A stretch of 64,000 nt of DNA from Geodermatophilus sp. YIM 151500 (GCF_025716945.1 NZ_JAOVZT010000004.1:157883-221882), one strand, 5' to 3'. Shown: positions 1 through 9,661, counted from the stretch's first letter. Program-made: numbers and translations. The notes: a model not told the origin generated them from the sequence alone.

Positions 1-74
1 TCCCTGCCTTCCCGACCTCCGCTCCCTGCCTTCCCGACCTCCGCTCCCTGCCTTCCCGACCTCCGCTGCCTTCC
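1..74. repeat. 22-bp tandem repeat at window edge
   Basis: Three exact copies of a 22-bp unit that begins tccctgccttcccg occupy 1-22, 23-44 and 45-66. A partial fourth copy follows at 67-74 (tgccttcc). The array may extend to the left of the window. It ends about 17 bp before the ribosome binding site of the next gene, so it sits in that gene's leader or promoter region. There are no spacers, so it is not a CRISPR array. Function is unknown. Confidence 0.9.
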
Positions 75-103
75 AGCCCGTCCGCCGACGAGAGGGGAAC
101 GAC

Positions 104-1057
104 ATGACCACTGACAGCAGCAGCACGGTGTCCGGACCGACGGCGCCGACCCTGACCAACCTGCGGCTCGGCACGGCACCGGACTCCTGGGGCGTCTGGT
201 TCCCCGACGACCCCCGGCAGACCCCCTGGCACCGGTTCCTCGACGAGGCCGCCGCCGCCGGGTACACCGCCGTCGAGCTCGGGCCCTTCGGCTACCTCCC
301 CACCCATCCCGAGCAGCTGCGCGACGAGCTCGGTCGCCGCGGCCTGACGCTGACCGGCGCCACCGCCGGCACCCACCTGCACCGCGGCGGCGACTCGCTC
401 GCCGCGGCCCTGGCCGAGTGCCGGCAGGTCGCCGCGCTGCTCGCCGCCATGGACGCGCCCTGCCTCGTCACGCTGCCGGCGATGTACACCGACCTGCACA
501 CCGGTGAGCTGCTCGAACCGGCCGAGCTCACCGCCGACCAGTGGACCGCGCTCGGCGACGGCCACTCCGAGCTCGGACGCGTCCTGCACGAGGAGTACGG
601 GGTCCGGCAGATGTTCCACCCGCACGCCGATGCCCACGTCGACACCGAGGACCGCATCACCCGATTCCTCGAGCTCACCGATCCGGCCACGGTCTCCCTC
701 TGCCTGGACACCGGCCACGTCGCCTACGCCGGCGGCGACAACCGGGCGATCGTGGCCAGGCACCCGGATCGGATCGGCTACGTCCACCTCAAGTCGGTGG
801 CCCCCGACGTGCTGGCCAGGGTCCGCGCCGAGGGCATGTCGTTCGCCCAGGCCGTGCAGCACGGCGCGATGGTCGAGCCGACGGAGGGCGAACCGGACAT
901 GCCGCCGCTGCTCGCCGAGCTCGACGCCCTCGGCGTCCCGCTGATGGCCATCGTGGAGCACGACATGTACCCGGCCCCCGTGGACGCGCCCCTCCCGATC
1001 GCCACCCGCACCCGCCGCTACTACGGCGACTGCGGGCTGCGGACCACCCGCGTCTGA
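104..1057 (+). CDS. Sugar phosphate isomerase/epimerase family protein (IolE-like TIM barrel)
   Basis: Predicted 317-aa protein of the AP-endonuclease-2/sugar phosphate isomerase TIM-barrel superfamily. The N-terminal GTAPDSWGVW (residues 23-32) is the kind of segment found in inosose dehydratase (IolE) and related myo-inositol catabolic enzymes. Likely metal and catalytic residues are Glu58 (AVELGPFGY), the FHPHADAH stretch (171-178), Asp202/His205 (LDTGHVAYAG) and Glu285 (VEHDMYP). The ATG start has a good AGAGGGG site at 91-97. It stands alone, next to a convergent PsiE-like gene, with no other inositol genes in view, so the substrate is uncertain. Family assignment is firm; the IolE role is an inference. 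Confidence 0.8.
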   Translation: MTTDSSSTVSGPTAPTLTNLRLGTAPDSWGVWFPDDPRQTPWHRFLDEAAAAGYTAVELGPFGYLPTHPEQLRDELGRRGLTLTGATAGTHLHRGGDSLAAALAECRQVAALLAAMDAPCLVTLPAMYTDLHTGELLEPAELTADQWTALGDGHSELGRVLHEEYGVRQMFHPHADAHVDTEDRITRFLELTDPATVSLCLDTGHVAYAGGDNRAIVARHPDRIGYVHLKSVAPDVLARVRAEGMSFAQAVQHGAMVEPTEGEPDMPPLLAELDALGVPLMAIVEHDMYPAPVDAPLPIATRTRRYYGDCGLRTTRV

Positions 1058-1076
1058 CGTCGCGGCGGACGCCGGG

Positions 1077-1679
1077 TCACTTCTCCGCGGTGTCGGCGCG
1101 CTCGCCCTCGATGGGCTCGCGCTCCTTGCGCCGCAGCAACCAGGAGGTGAGACCGAGCAGCAGCACGAGGACGCCGAGGATCGCGATCTCGGTCATCCGG
1201 TCGTCGAACGGCGCGCCGTCGCCGGCCACGCCGGCCGCCTCGACCGACAGCACGACGATCTCCTTGATCGAGGCGATGATGCCGACCAGCAGGAACGGCT
1301 CGGCCACCAGCTCGCGCTTCTCCACCGTCGACCGGACGGCGAACAGCAGCTCCACCACGATGAACACGAGCAGGAGCACGTCGAGCAGCTCGAGCACCGA
1401 CGACTGCTGCAGGGAGGTCGCCGCCCGCCAGGTGGAGCGACCGGCCAGCACCAGGAGCACGGCGGCGCCGAGCACCAGGAACAGCACGATGCCGGCGTAG
1501 ACCACGTTCTCGGCGATCTCGAGCACCCGGGTGCCCAGCCGCCCGAAGCCCGGCGGCGGCACCCGGCGCTCGGGATCGCTCCTGCGCCGCTCGGCCACGA
1601 GGTGATCATGGCGGACGGCGGGGCCGGTGCGGGCCGGACCGGGCGCCGTCCCGCCCGTTCGGGTCAGGGTGCCGTCCAC
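1077..1679 (-). CDS. Phosphate-starvation-inducible PsiE-like membrane protein
   Basis: Predicted 200-aa integral membrane protein with about 56 hydrophilic residues, then four hydrophobic segments at roughly 57-80, 93-115, 125-146 and 165-183. The spacing, and charged residues between the helices ([21 protein letters not shown]), fit the PsiE family, whose biochemical role is poorly known. Start is a GTG at 1679, which itself lies inside a 19-bp direct repeat. The C-terminus ends in a basic then acidic tail ([13 protein letters not shown]). It is convergent with the upstream isomerase gene and divergent from glpF. No phosphate-regulon genes are nearby, so phosphate regulation is not shown. 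Confidence 0.7.
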   Translation of the reverse strand: MDGTLTRTGGTAPGPARTGPAVRHDHLVAERRRSDPERRVPPPGFGRLGTRVLEIAENVVYAGIVLFLVLGAAVLLVLAGRSTWRAATSLQQSSVLELLDVLLLVFIVVELLFAVRSTVEKRELVAEPFLLVGIIASIKEIVVLSVEAAGVAGDGAPFDDRMTEIAILGVLVLLLGLTSWLLRRKEREPIEGERADTAEK

Positions 1680-1745
1680 CGGTCAGGGTGCCGTCCCCCG
1701 GTCGGGGTCGAGGTGTTCACCGATCGGGTCAGGGTCCCGTTCACC
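1662..1745. repeat. Degenerate 19-bp direct repeats across the psiE-like start
   Basis: On the minus strand, three copies of GGTGRACGGSACCCTGACC are visible at 1662-1680, 1681-1699 (first bases GGGGG) and 1727-1745. The first copy contains the GTG start codon of the PsiE-like gene. The cluster lies between that gene and the palindrome upstream of glpF, so it may shape the divergent promoter region. Function is unknown. Confidence 0.7.
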
Positions 1746-1748
1746 GGT

Positions 1749-1767
1749 CGTTCGACGATGTCGAACG
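1749..1767. promoter_or_regulatory. Perfect palindrome upstream of glpF, candidate operator
   Basis: CGTTCGAC-GAT-GTCGAACG forms a perfect dyad with 8-bp arms and a 3-bp spacer, centred about 135 bp before the glpF start. A TTGACT hexamer at 1799-1804 could be a -35 element just downstream, although no clear -10 follows. An IclR-type regulator gene lies in the same locus (7647-8390), and IclR-family proteins such as Streptomyces GylR control glycerol operons. Binding by that regulator is an inference. Confidence 0.55.
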
Positions 1768-1892
1768 GCTAGGGGTGGTGACGCAGGTCTCCCCGGAGTT
1801 GACTGCCTCCCACGCCCCCCTGGCAGGTCGGGAGGCCGCACCGGACTCGATGGGGCGTTCCGGTGGGGCCGCCCGGCGCGGAGAGCACGCAC

Positions 1893-2795
1893 ATGATCGA
1901 GATGTTGCGCCGGCGTCCGCTGGCAGGCGAACTGCTCGTCGAGTTCGCCGGAACCATGATCCTGATCCTGTTCGGTCTCGGCGTGGTCGCCCAAGTGGTG
2001 GCCGGGCAGACCGGCGACTACAACACCATCGCCTTCGGCTGGGGCTTCGCCGTCGCGCTCGGCGTCTACACCGCCGCCCGCGGCAGCGGCGCCCATCTCA
2101 ACCCGGCGGTGACCCTGGCCCTGGCCGCCTTCCGCGGGTTCTCGTGGGGCAAGGTCCTGCCCTACGTGTCGGTGCAGGTCGCCGCGGCCTTCCTCGCCGC
2201 GCTCATCGTGCGGTGGAACTACAACGAGGCGATCGCGGCGGTCGACCCGGGCACCACGTCGGCCAGCCAGGGCATCTTCTCGACCCTGCCCGCCGAGGGG
2301 CTGACGCCCTTCGACGGCCTGCGCGACCAGATCATCGGCACCGCGCTGCTGGTGTTCCTCGTCTTCGTGCTCATCGACGCGCGCAACAACCCGCCCCTGG
2401 CGAACATGGCGCCACTGATCATCGGCTTCGTCGTCCTGGCGATCGGCCTGTCCTTCGGCTCCAACGCCGGCTACGCCATCAACCCGGCCCGCGACTTCGG
2501 CCCCCGGCTGGCCTCCTGGCTGACCGGCTACGAGACCGCATGGGTGACACCGGACGGTGCGCCGTACTGGTGGGTGCCCATCGTCGGACCGCTGATCGGC
2601 GGCCTGCTGGGGGCGGCGATCTACGAGCTGCTCGTCGGCAACCCGCTGTCCGCCCACCCCGAGGAGCAGGAGGTCGGCCGGGTCGTCTCCGACCCCGAGG
2701 CCCACGGCAAGCACGTCTCCGCCGACAGCGACGCCGCGCAGGACGCGGACCACATCAGCCCCGCCGAACGGACGGGAAGGGAGCAGAACCGATGA
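1893..2795 (+). CDS. glpF: Glycerol uptake facilitator (aquaporin/MIP family)
   Basis: Predicted 300-aa MIP-family channel for facilitated glycerol diffusion. Both pore NPA motifs are intact: HLNPAVT (NPA near residues 70-72) and [11 protein letters not shown] (near 197-199). The Asp after the second NPAR is typical of glycerol facilitators rather than water channels. Six hydrophobic segments surround the two half-helices. The C-terminus carries a long acidic tail. The ATG at 1893 is chosen over an in-frame ATG at 1863 because the mature family N-terminus ([20 protein letters not shown]) begins here and GGAGAG precedes it. Its TGA overlaps the glpK ATG as ATGA, so the two are translationally coupled. 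Confidence 0.9.
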   Translation: MIEMLRRRPLAGELLVEFAGTMILILFGLGVVAQVVAGQTGDYNTIAFGWGFAVALGVYTAARGSGAHLNPAVTLALAAFRGFSWGKVLPYVSVQVAAAFLAALIVRWNYNEAIAAVDPGTTSASQGIFSTLPAEGLTPFDGLRDQIIGTALLVFLVFVLIDARNNPPLANMAPLIIGFVVLAIGLSFGSNAGYAINPARDFGPRLASWLTGYETAWVTPDGAPYWWVPIVGPLIGGLLGAAIYELLVGNPLSAHPEEQEVGRVVSDPEAHGKHVSADSDAAQDADHISPAERTGREQNR

Positions 2796-4309
2796 CCGAC
2801 TACATCGGCGCAGTCGACCAGGGCACCACCAGCACCCGCTTCATGGTCTTCGACCACGACGGACGCGAGGTGGCCCGCCACCAGCTCGAGCACGAGCAGA
2901 TCCTGCCGCAGGCGGGATGGGTGGAGCACGACCCGATCGAGATCCAGGAGCGCACCGAGTCGGTCATCCGCACGGTGATGAACAGGCTGAAGATCGGCCC
3001 GGACGACCTCGGCGCGGTCGGCATCACCAACCAGCGCGAGACCACCGTGGTCTGGAACAAGCGCACCGGGCGGCCGCTGTACAACGCGATCGTCTGGCAG
3101 GACACCCGCACCGACCGGATCGCCAGCAGGCTCGAGCGCGAGGGCCGGGGCGACACCATCCGGCACCGGGCGGGCCTGCCCCCGGCCACCTACTTCTCCG
3201 GCGGCAAGATCCAGTGGATCCTGGAGAACGTCGACGGCGTGCGGGAGCTCGCCGAGAGCGGCGACGCGCTGTTCGGCACCACCGACTCGTGGCTGCTGTG
3301 GAACCTCACCGGCGGCAAGGACGGCGGCGTGCACGTCACCGACGTCACCAACGCCTCCCGCACCATGCTCATGGACCTCGAGACGCTGGACTGGGACGAC
3401 GAGCTGCTGTCCTTCTTCGGCATCCCCCGGCAGATGCTGCCGGAGATCCGACCCTCCTCCGACCCGCAGGGGTACGGCAGGAGCCTGGCGAACGGCCCGC
3501 TCGGCGGCGAGGTGCTGCTGAACGCCGCGCTCGGCGACCAGCAGGCGGCCATGGTCGGCCAGGTCTGCTTCGACCCGGGCGAGGCCAAGAACACCTACGG
3601 CACCGGCAACTTCCTGCTGCTCAACACCGGCACCGAGCTGGTGCGCTCGAAGGCCGGCCTGCTCACCACCGTCTGCTACAAGTTCGGCGACGAGCCGCAG
3701 CGGTACGCCCTCGAGGGCTCGATCGCCGTCACCGGCTCGGCCGTGCAGTGGCTCCGCGACCAGCTCGGCATCATCAAGGGCGCCGAGCAGAGCGAGACGC
3801 TGGCCCGGCAGGTCGAGGACAACGGCGGCGTCTACTTCGTGCCGGCCTTCTCCGGCCTGTTCGCCCCCTACTGGCGCTCCGACGCCCGGGGCGCGATCGT
3901 CGGGCTGTCCCGCTACAACAACAACGCGCACATCGCCCGGGCCACGCTCGAGGCGATCTGCTACCAGAGCCGCGACGTCGCCGAGGCCATGGAGTCCGAC
4001 TCCGGCGTCCGCCTCGACGTGCTGAAGGTCGACGGCGGGGTGACCGCCAACGAGCTGTGCATGCAGATGCAGGCCGACATCCTCGGCGTCCCGGTCAGCC
4101 GCCCGGTGGTCGCCGAGACCACCGCGCTGGGGGCCGCCTACGCGGCCGGCCTGGCCTGCGGGTTCTGGTCGGGCACCGACGACCTGCGGCAGAACTGGGC
4201 CGAGGACAAGCGCTGGGAGCCGCAGTGGGACGACGAGCAGCGCGCGGCCGGCCACGCCGGGTGGAAGAAGGCCGTGCAGCGGACACTGGACTGGGTGGAG
4301 GTCGACTGA
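2792..4309 (+). CDS. glpK: Glycerol kinase
   Basis: Predicted 505-aa FGGY-family kinase that phosphorylates glycerol to sn-glycerol 3-phosphate in the cytoplasm. The N-terminal phosphate loop DQGTTSTR, the substrate residues in NQRETTVVW and IVWQDTRT, the YFSGGK segment and [11 protein letters not shown] are all present. So is the FGGY signature around [20 protein letters not shown]. The ATG start overlaps the glpF stop by 4 bp. glpD follows after 49 bp, giving a glpF-glpK-glpD operon for uptake, phosphorylation and oxidation of glycerol. A paralogue lies at 6106-7620. Confidence 0.95.
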   Translation: MTDYIGAVDQGTTSTRFMVFDHDGREVARHQLEHEQILPQAGWVEHDPIEIQERTESVIRTVMNRLKIGPDDLGAVGITNQRETTVVWNKRTGRPLYNAIVWQDTRTDRIASRLEREGRGDTIRHRAGLPPATYFSGGKIQWILENVDGVRELAESGDALFGTTDSWLLWNLTGGKDGGVHVTDVTNASRTMLMDLETLDWDDELLSFFGIPRQMLPEIRPSSDPQGYGRSLANGPLGGEVLLNAALGDQQAAMVGQVCFDPGEAKNTYGTGNFLLLNTGTELVRSKAGLLTTVCYKFGDEPQRYALEGSIAVTGSAVQWLRDQLGIIKGAEQSETLARQVEDNGGVYFVPAFSGLFAPYWRSDARGAIVGLSRYNNNAHIARATLEAICYQSRDVAEAMESDSGVRLDVLKVDGGVTANELCMQMQADILGVPVSRPVVAETTALGAAYAAGLACGFWSGTDDLRQNWAEDKRWEPQWDDEQRAAGHAGWKKAVQRTLDWVEVD

Positions 4310-4358
4310 TCGCGCACGCTGCTCGAGGTCGACCGACGCGCGAGGAGACGAGGAACAC

Positions 4359-6077
4359 GTGATTTCTGCAGACCTGTCCGACGCCGCGCGCACCGAGGCG
4401 CTGCGCCGGATGTCCGAGGGGCCCGAGCTCGACGTCCTGGTCGTGGGCGGCGGCGTGGTCGGCGCGGGGTGCGCCCTCGACGCGGCCACCCGCGGGCTCC
4501 GGGTCGGCCTGGTCGAGGCCCGCGACTGGGCCAGCGGCACGTCCAGCCGCTCCAGCAAGCTGGTGCACGGGGGCCTGCGCTACCTGGAGATGCTGGACTT
4601 CGCGCTGGTCTTCGAGGCGCTGCGCGAGCGCGGCCTGATCCTGGAGCGGCTGGCCGCCCACCTGGTCCGCCCGGTCTCCTTCCTGTACCCCATCAAGAAG
4701 CGGGGCTGGGAGCGGTGGTACGTCGGGTCCGGCATCGCGCTGTACGACCTGATGGCCTGGGCATCGGGGAAGCGGGCCGGACTGCCCTGGCACCGGCACC
4801 TGACCCGCCGCGGTGCGCGGCGGATGGCGCCGGCCCTGCGCAACGACGCGCTGGTGGGCGCCATCCGCTACTACGACGCCCAGATCGACGACGCCCGGCA
4901 CACGATGGAGATCGTCCGGACGGCGGTGGCCTACGGGGCACTGGCGGCCAACCGGGCCCGCGTGACGTCCTTCCTCAAGGAGGGCGAACGGGTCGTCGGT
5001 GCCGTTCTGGAGGACACCGACAGCGGCCGCACCACCGAGGTGCGCGCCCGGCAGGTGATCAATGCCACCGGGGTGTGGACCGACGACACCCAGGCCATGG
5101 TCGGCGAGCGCGGCCAGATCCGCGTGAAGGCGAGCAAGGGCGTGCACCTGGTGGTCCCCCGCGACCGCATCCACTCCTCCACCGGGATGATCCTGCGCAC
5201 CGAGAAGAGCGTGCTGTTCGTCATCCCGTGGGGCCGGCACTGGATCGTCGGCACGACCGACACCCCGTGGACCCTCGACAAGGCGCACCCGGCGGCGACC
5301 GCGGCCGACATCGAGTACGTCCTCGAGAAGGTCAACAGCGTGCTCACCACGCCGCTGACGCGGGAGGACGTGGAGGGGGTCTACGCCGGGCTGCGGCCGC
5401 TGCTGTCCGGTGAGTCCGACAGCACCTCGAAGCTGTCGCGGGAGCACACCGTCGCCCATCCGGCGCCGGGGCTCGTCATGGTGGCGGGCGGCAAGTACAC
5501 GACCTACCGCGTGATGGCCGAGGACGCCGTCGACGAGGCCGGCCGCGGGCTGGACCGGCACGTGGGGCCCTCGGTCACCGAGAACGTGCCGCTGCTCGGT
5601 GCGGTCGGCTGGCCGGCGCCGTGGAACCAGCGGCACGTGCTGGCCCAGCGGTCCGGGCTGCACGTGGCCCGGGTCGAGCACCTGCTGCACCGGTACGGGG
5701 CGCTGACCGAGGAGGTGCTCGCCCTGGTCGAGGCCGACCGGTCCCTCGCCGAGCCGCTGCCCGAGGCCGACGACTACCTGCGGGCCGAGGCCGTTTACTC
5801 GGCCCGGGCGGAGGGCGCCCGTCACCTCGACGACTTCCTCACCCGGCGGACCCGCATCTCGATCGAGAGCTGGGACCGCGGGCTGGCCGCGGCGCCGGTG
5901 GTGGCCGAGCTGATGGGCGAGGTGCTCGGCTGGTCGGCCGACCGGCGGGAGAAGGAGGTCCAGGCCTACCGGGAGCGGGTGGCCGCCGAGCGCGCGTCCC
6001 AGGAGCTGCCCGACGACGAGTCGGCCGACGCCGCCCGGCTGAAGGCGAAGGAGATCGTGCTCTCCGCCACCGCCTGA
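4359..6077 (+). CDS. glpD: Aerobic glycerol-3-phosphate dehydrogenase (FAD)
   Basis: Predicted 572-aa membrane-associated flavoenzyme that oxidises glycerol 3-phosphate to dihydroxyacetone phosphate and passes electrons to quinone. The FAD dinucleotide fold is at residues about 25-52 (VLVVGGGVVGAGCALDAATR, then GLVEARDWASGTSSRSSKL). The HGGLRYLE segment typical of GlpD follows at about 70. A C-terminal DAO_C-type helical domain spans roughly 400-540. Start is a GTG with a strong GAGGAGACGAGG site. It is the third gene of the glycerol operon. The reading frame is intact, with length normal for the family. Confidence 0.95.
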   Translation: MISADLSDAARTEALRRMSEGPELDVLVVGGGVVGAGCALDAATRGLRVGLVEARDWASGTSSRSSKLVHGGLRYLEMLDFALVFEALRERGLILERLAAHLVRPVSFLYPIKKRGWERWYVGSGIALYDLMAWASGKRAGLPWHRHLTRRGARRMAPALRNDALVGAIRYYDAQIDDARHTMEIVRTAVAYGALAANRARVTSFLKEGERVVGAVLEDTDSGRTTEVRARQVINATGVWTDDTQAMVGERGQIRVKASKGVHLVVPRDRIHSSTGMILRTEKSVLFVIPWGRHWIVGTTDTPWTLDKAHPAATAADIEYVLEKVNSVLTTPLTREDVEGVYAGLRPLLSGESDSTSKLSREHTVAHPAPGLVMVAGGKYTTYRVMAEDAVDEAGRGLDRHVGPSVTENVPLLGAVGWPAPWNQRHVLAQRSGLHVARVEHLLHRYGALTEEVLALVEADRSLAEPLPEADDYLRAEAVYSARAEGARHLDDFLTRRTRISIESWDRGLAAAPVVAELMGEVLGWSADRREKEVQAYRERVAAERASQELPDDESADAARLKAKEIVLSATA

Positions 6078-6105
6078 CCGGACGGTGGGTGCCCGGGAGG
6101 GGCGG

Positions 6106-7620
6106 TCAACGCGACCGCCCCTCCCGCACCCAGCCGAGGCTGCGCTGGACGGCGTGCCGCCAGTCGGCGTAGCCCTCCTCGCGCCACTGCTCGCTCGCCG
6201 TCGGCAGCCACTCGCCCGCCCGGTGCCAGTGCCGGCGAAGCACCTCGCGGTGCGGCCACAGGCCCGACGACAGCCCGGCCGCGTACGCGGCGCCGAGCGA
6301 CACCGTCTCGGCCACCATCGGCCGGGCCACCGGGACGCCGAGCACGTCGGCGACGGTCTGCATGAGCAGGTGGTCGGCGGTCATGCCGCCGTCGACCTTG
6401 AGCTCGGACAGTTCCAGGCCGGAGTCGGCGAGCATCGCGTCGACGACCTCGCGGGTCTGCCAGGCCGTCGCCTCCAGGACGGCGCGGGCCAGGTGGCCCT
6501 TGGTGATGTAGCCGGTGAGCCCGACGACGACGCCGCGCGCGTCGCTGCGCCAGTGCGGGGCGAACAGCCCGGCGAAGGCCGGCACGATGTAGCAGCCGCC
6601 GTTGTCCTCCACGGTGCGGGCCAGCGTCTCGATCTCCGGGGCGCTGCGGATCAGGCCGAGGCTGTCGCGGAACCACTGCACGAGGGAGCCGGCGACGGCG
6701 ATGGAGCCCTCCAGGGCGTACACCGGGGGCTCGCCGTCGACCTGGTAGGCCGGCGTGGTGATCAGCCCGTGCGTCGACGTCGCCGGCTCGGTCCCGGTGG
6801 TGAGCAGGAGGAACGCGCCGGTGCCGAAGGTGCACTTGGCCTCCCCGGGCGCGAAGCAGGTCTGCCCGAACAGCGCCGCCTGCTGGTCGCCGAGCGCGGC
6901 GGCGATGGGCACGCCGGGGGCCACGGCGGTCGCCGTCCCGTAGACCTCCATGGTGGGGCGGATCTCCGGCAGCGCCGCCCGCGGCACCCCGACCGCGTCG
7001 AGCAGCTCGTCGTCCCAGGCCAGCGTGCGCAGGTCCATGAGCATGGTGCGGCTGGCGTTGGTCACGTCGGTGACGTGCCGGCCGCCGGCCGGACCGCCGG
7101 TGAGGTTCCAGATCAGCCAGGACTCCATCGTCCCGAGCAGCAGCTCACCGCGGTCCGCCGCCCGGCGCGCGCCCGGGTGGGCGTCGAGCAGCCAGGCCAT
7201 CCGGGGACCGGCGAAGTAGGACGCCAGCGGCAGGCCGCACCGCCGGCGGGCGACGTCCGCGAAGCCGTCGGCGGCCAGCTGGTCGACCCGGTCGGCGGTG
7301 CGCACGTCCTGCCACACGATCGCGCGGTCCAGCGGGCGACCGGTCCGCCGGTCCCAGGCGACCACCGTCTCGCGCTGGTTGGCGATGCCGAGGGCGACCA
7401 CGTCGTCCAGCGACAGCCCGGCGCGGTGCAGGGCCTGCGGCACGACCCGGGCCACGTTCGCCCAGATCTCCATCGGGTCGTGCTCGACCCACCCGGGGCG
7501 GGGGTGGAACTGCCGGTGCTCCACCTGCGCCACGGAGACGAAGCGCGCCGCCTGGTCGAACACGATGCACCGGGTCGAGTTGGTGCCCTGGTCGATGGCG
7601 AGCACGTGGCGGCCGGCCAC
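6106..7620 (-). CDS. glpK: Second glycerol kinase paralogue
   Basis: Predicted 504-aa FGGY kinase, convergent with glpD and probably co-transcribed with the IclR-type gene 26 bp upstream. Substrate residues for glycerol are retained: [17 protein letters not shown] and [12 protein letters not shown]. The signature [20 protein letters not shown] is also present. Two departures from the operon GlpK are visible: the phosphate loop reads DQGTNSTR (Asn for Thr), and the YFSGGK segment reads YFAGPRM. It may be a regulated or lower-activity isozyme, or act on a related polyol. The family is certain; glycerol as the only substrate is likely but not proven. Confidence 0.85.
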   Translation of the reverse strand: MAGRHVLAIDQGTNSTRCIVFDQAARFVSVAQVEHRQFHPRPGWVEHDPMEIWANVARVVPQALHRAGLSLDDVVALGIANQRETVVAWDRRTGRPLDRAIVWQDVRTADRVDQLAADGFADVARRRCGLPLASYFAGPRMAWLLDAHPGARRAADRGELLLGTMESWLIWNLTGGPAGGRHVTDVTNASRTMLMDLRTLAWDDELLDAVGVPRAALPEIRPTMEVYGTATAVAPGVPIAAALGDQQAALFGQTCFAPGEAKCTFGTGAFLLLTTGTEPATSTHGLITTPAYQVDGEPPVYALEGSIAVAGSLVQWFRDSLGLIRSAPEIETLARTVEDNGGCYIVPAFAGLFAPHWRSDARGVVVGLTGYITKGHLARAVLEATAWQTREVVDAMLADSGLELSELKVDGGMTADHLLMQTVADVLGVPVARPMVAETVSLGAAYAAGLSSGLWPHREVLRRHWHRAGEWLPTASEQWREEGYADWRHAVQRSLGWVREGRSR

Positions 7621-7646
7621 TCAGCAGCCTCCCGCTCGGTGGGGGG

Positions 7647-8390
7647 TCATGCGGCCGCGAGCTCGCGGGTCACCGCCTGCACGGCGTCCTCCAGCTGCCG
7701 CAGCAACTTCGCGTGCGGCAGGCCCGAACGGTCGAGCAACCGCTCCGGCGCCCCGGTGACGCCCGCGGCCGCGATGACGCGCCCCCCGCGACCGCGGACC
7801 GGGCGGGCGACGCCGGCCTCGCCCGGGACCCGTTCCTCCACCTCGACGGCGTAGCCACGGTGCCGGACGGTGGCCAGCTCGGCCCGCAGCGCGGCCGGGT
7901 CGACCACCGTCCGCCGGGTGAAGGGCGACAGGTCGGTGGCCAGCTGCGCGCCGTTGGCCAGCAGCACCTTGCCCAGTGCGCAGGCGTGCGGCGGCCGGGT
8001 GCTGTCGACCTCCAGCACCTGCCGGCTGTCGTCGGGCCGGAAGACGTGGTGGACGACGACCAGCCGGCCGTCCAGCGCGACGGCCAGCCGCACCGCCTCC
8101 CCCGTGTGCACGGCGAGGGCGTCGAGCCAGTTCGCGGCCAGGCTGCGCAGCTGGTGCACGTCGACCGACGCTGCCCCCAGCTCGGTGAGGCCGCGCCCGA
8201 CGCGGTAGCGGCCGGTCCGCCGGTCCTGGTCGACCAGGCCGACGTCGCACAGCGTGCGCAGGATCCCATGGGTCGTGCTCTTGGCGAGACCGAGCGACTC
8301 GGCGAGCTCGGTGACGCCCAGCTCCGATGCCGCCGACAGCAACTCGAGCACGGCTGCGGCCCGCTCGATCGACTGGACGGGGCCGGGCAC
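7647..8390 (-). CDS. IclR-family transcriptional regulator (GylR-like)
   Basis: Predicted 247-aa regulator with an N-terminal winged helix (about residues 5-65: SIERAAAVLELL, LGVTELAESLGLAKSTTHGI) and a C-terminal IclR effector domain. The first residue is given by an ATG at 8390. It lies directly upstream of the second glycerol kinase on the same strand, 26 bp away, and faces the glpFKD operon. Actinobacterial glycerol operons are known to use IclR-type regulators such as GylR, so control by a glycerol metabolite is the natural inference. The glpF palindrome at 1749-1767 is a candidate target. No identical site is seen in its own upstream region. Confidence 0.85.
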   Translation of the reverse strand: MPGPVQSIERAAAVLELLSAASELGVTELAESLGLAKSTTHGILRTLCDVGLVDQDRRTGRYRVGRGLTELGAASVDVHQLRSLAANWLDALAVHTGEAVRLAVALDGRLVVVHHVFRPDDSRQVLEVDSTRPPHACALGKVLLANGAQLATDLSPFTRRTVVDPAALRAELATVRHRGYAVEVEERVPGEAGVARPVRGRGGRVIAAAGVTGAPERLLDRSGLPHAKLLRQLEDAVQAVTRELAAA

Positions 8391-8673
8391 GGCTCATTCT
8401 GTCGCCGGACGCGGCGACGTGGGCAAACGGAACGCGATCCCCTCGCAGCGTGCTCGACGAGCCCCCCGCCACCGGGGCGTCATGACGCAGGGTGAGCCAT
8501 CGTGTCGTCTTGTCAAAGGTGACCAAAGCAGCTGCTCTGCAGCCGGCGAGTGGTGTCGCTTTCTGCCCAGAGCCTGGGTCAGTCATTGGCTACGATGCAT
8601 CTCGCGCACCCTGGTGCACGGTGATCCGTCGGCAGATCCTACCCATGGCGGACAACTCACCAAGGGGGACTCC

Positions 8674-9243
8674 ATGAACGCCACCCGCATCCGCTCCCTG
8701 CTGACCCTCGCGATCGTGCCCGTCGCCGTCCTCACGGCGACCCCCGCGCAGGCCACGGAGCCCTACTGCGGCATCACGTGGGGGTCGCGGGCCGAGGCCG
8801 GCGGCTCGAGCACGGCGGACGTCGGCGCTCTGACGGAGCTGCGCGCCGGCCGTCATGCGTGCTTCGACCGCCTGGTCGTCGACCTCGGCCACGGAGCGGA
8901 CGCCGACGTCCAGTGGCGGGTGGGCTACGTGCCCACGGTCCGCGAGGTGGGCACCGGCGACCCGCTGCCGCTGCGCGGAGCGGCCGACCTGGAGATCGTC
9001 GTCACCGCGCACGGCCACGACGGGCAGGGCAACGCGACGTTCGATCCTCCGGTCGACGCCGCGGCGGAGGACGTCGCAGGATTCACCACGTTCCGCCAGG
9101 TCTCGTGGGGCCACTCGTTCGAGGCCCAGTCGGTGATCGGGCTCGGCGTGCGGGCCCGGCTGCCGTTCCGCGTCCACACCCTGGAGGGTGGCGGCCCCGG
9201 CGACAGCGCGCGACTGGTGATCGACGTCGCGCACCGCTGGTAG
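8674..9243 (+). CDS. Secreted AMIN-like domain protein
   Basis: Predicted 189-aa exported protein. A Sec signal peptide covers residues about 1-27 (MNATRIRSLL, then LAIVPVAVLTATPAQA as a cleavage region). The rest matches the small actinobacterial AMIN-like domain pattern: CFDRLVVDLG near the start, paired strands with a GDPLPLRGAADLEIVV segment, FRQVSWGHSFEAQSVIGLGV, RLPFRVHTL, and a terminal LVIDVAHRW. The ATG at 8674 is chosen because GGGGGA lies 6 bp upstream and the signal peptide starts here. No lipobox is present, so it is probably secreted rather than lipid-anchored. AMIN domains generally bind cell-wall material; function here is not known. Confidence 0.75.
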   Translation: MNATRIRSLLTLAIVPVAVLTATPAQATEPYCGITWGSRAEAGGSSTADVGALTELRAGRHACFDRLVVDLGHGADADVQWRVGYVPTVREVGTGDPLPLRGAADLEIVVTAHGHDGQGNATFDPPVDAAAEDVAGFTTFRQVSWGHSFEAQSVIGLGVRARLPFRVHTLEGGGPGDSARLVIDVAHRW

Positions 9244-9328
9244 CAGCACCACCGACGCCGCTCCGGCCCCGGCCGGGGCGGCGTCACCGCGTCGGTCGGA
9301 AGACGGGGGCGCGGCGGTGCCGCGACGC

Positions 9329-9661
9329 TCAGCGGTCAGCGTCGCCATCCGAGCGCGGATGGTCACGCGGCGGCTCGATGGCGCGCGGCGCCCGGCGGAG
9401 GTCGTCGAGCAGCTGCTGGCCGGGCTGCGGGTCGACCAGCTCCGCGGGCGTGTCGGGCACGACCACGTCGGGCTCCTGGTCCTCCGGGTCGAAGCTGCGC
9501 GGCACCCGCTTGAGGTGCCGGGTCATCGACTTCACCAGCAGCAGGATCGCGACGAGGAGCACCACCGTGAGGAGCAGGCCGAGCGGCCCGGCCTTGCCGA
9601 CGTCCTCGGGGAGCTGGTCGCCGGCGGCGGCGAGCAGCTCGGGACCGATGCCCGCGGTCAT
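9329..9661 (-). CDS. Small single-pass membrane protein next to mca (Rv1083-like)
   Basis: Predicted 110-aa protein with one strong transmembrane segment at about residues 26-44 (PLGLLLTVVLLVAILLLVK), followed by a basic patch (SMTRHLKRVPRSF) and a long, charged, proline-rich cytoplasmic tail. The ATG overlaps the mca stop as ATGA (9658-9661), so translation is coupled. A small membrane protein sits beside mca in mycobacteria as well (Rv1083, from memory). Function is unknown. A longer upstream reading in this frame is only the shadow of mca. Confidence 0.75.
   Translation of the reverse strand: MTAGIGPELLAAAGDQLPEDVGKAGPLGLLLTVVLLVAILLLVKSMTRHLKRVPRSFDPEDQEPDVVVPDTPAELVDPQPGQQLLDDLRRAPRAIEPPRDHPRSDGDADR

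Noticed and set aside
1-74. CRISPR-like array at the left edge
   Set aside because: Contiguous 22-bp units without spacers.
1688-2791. Upstream in-frame extension of glpK
   Set aside because: It runs across glpF in another frame; GlpK is complete from the ATG at 2792, coupled to the glpF stop.
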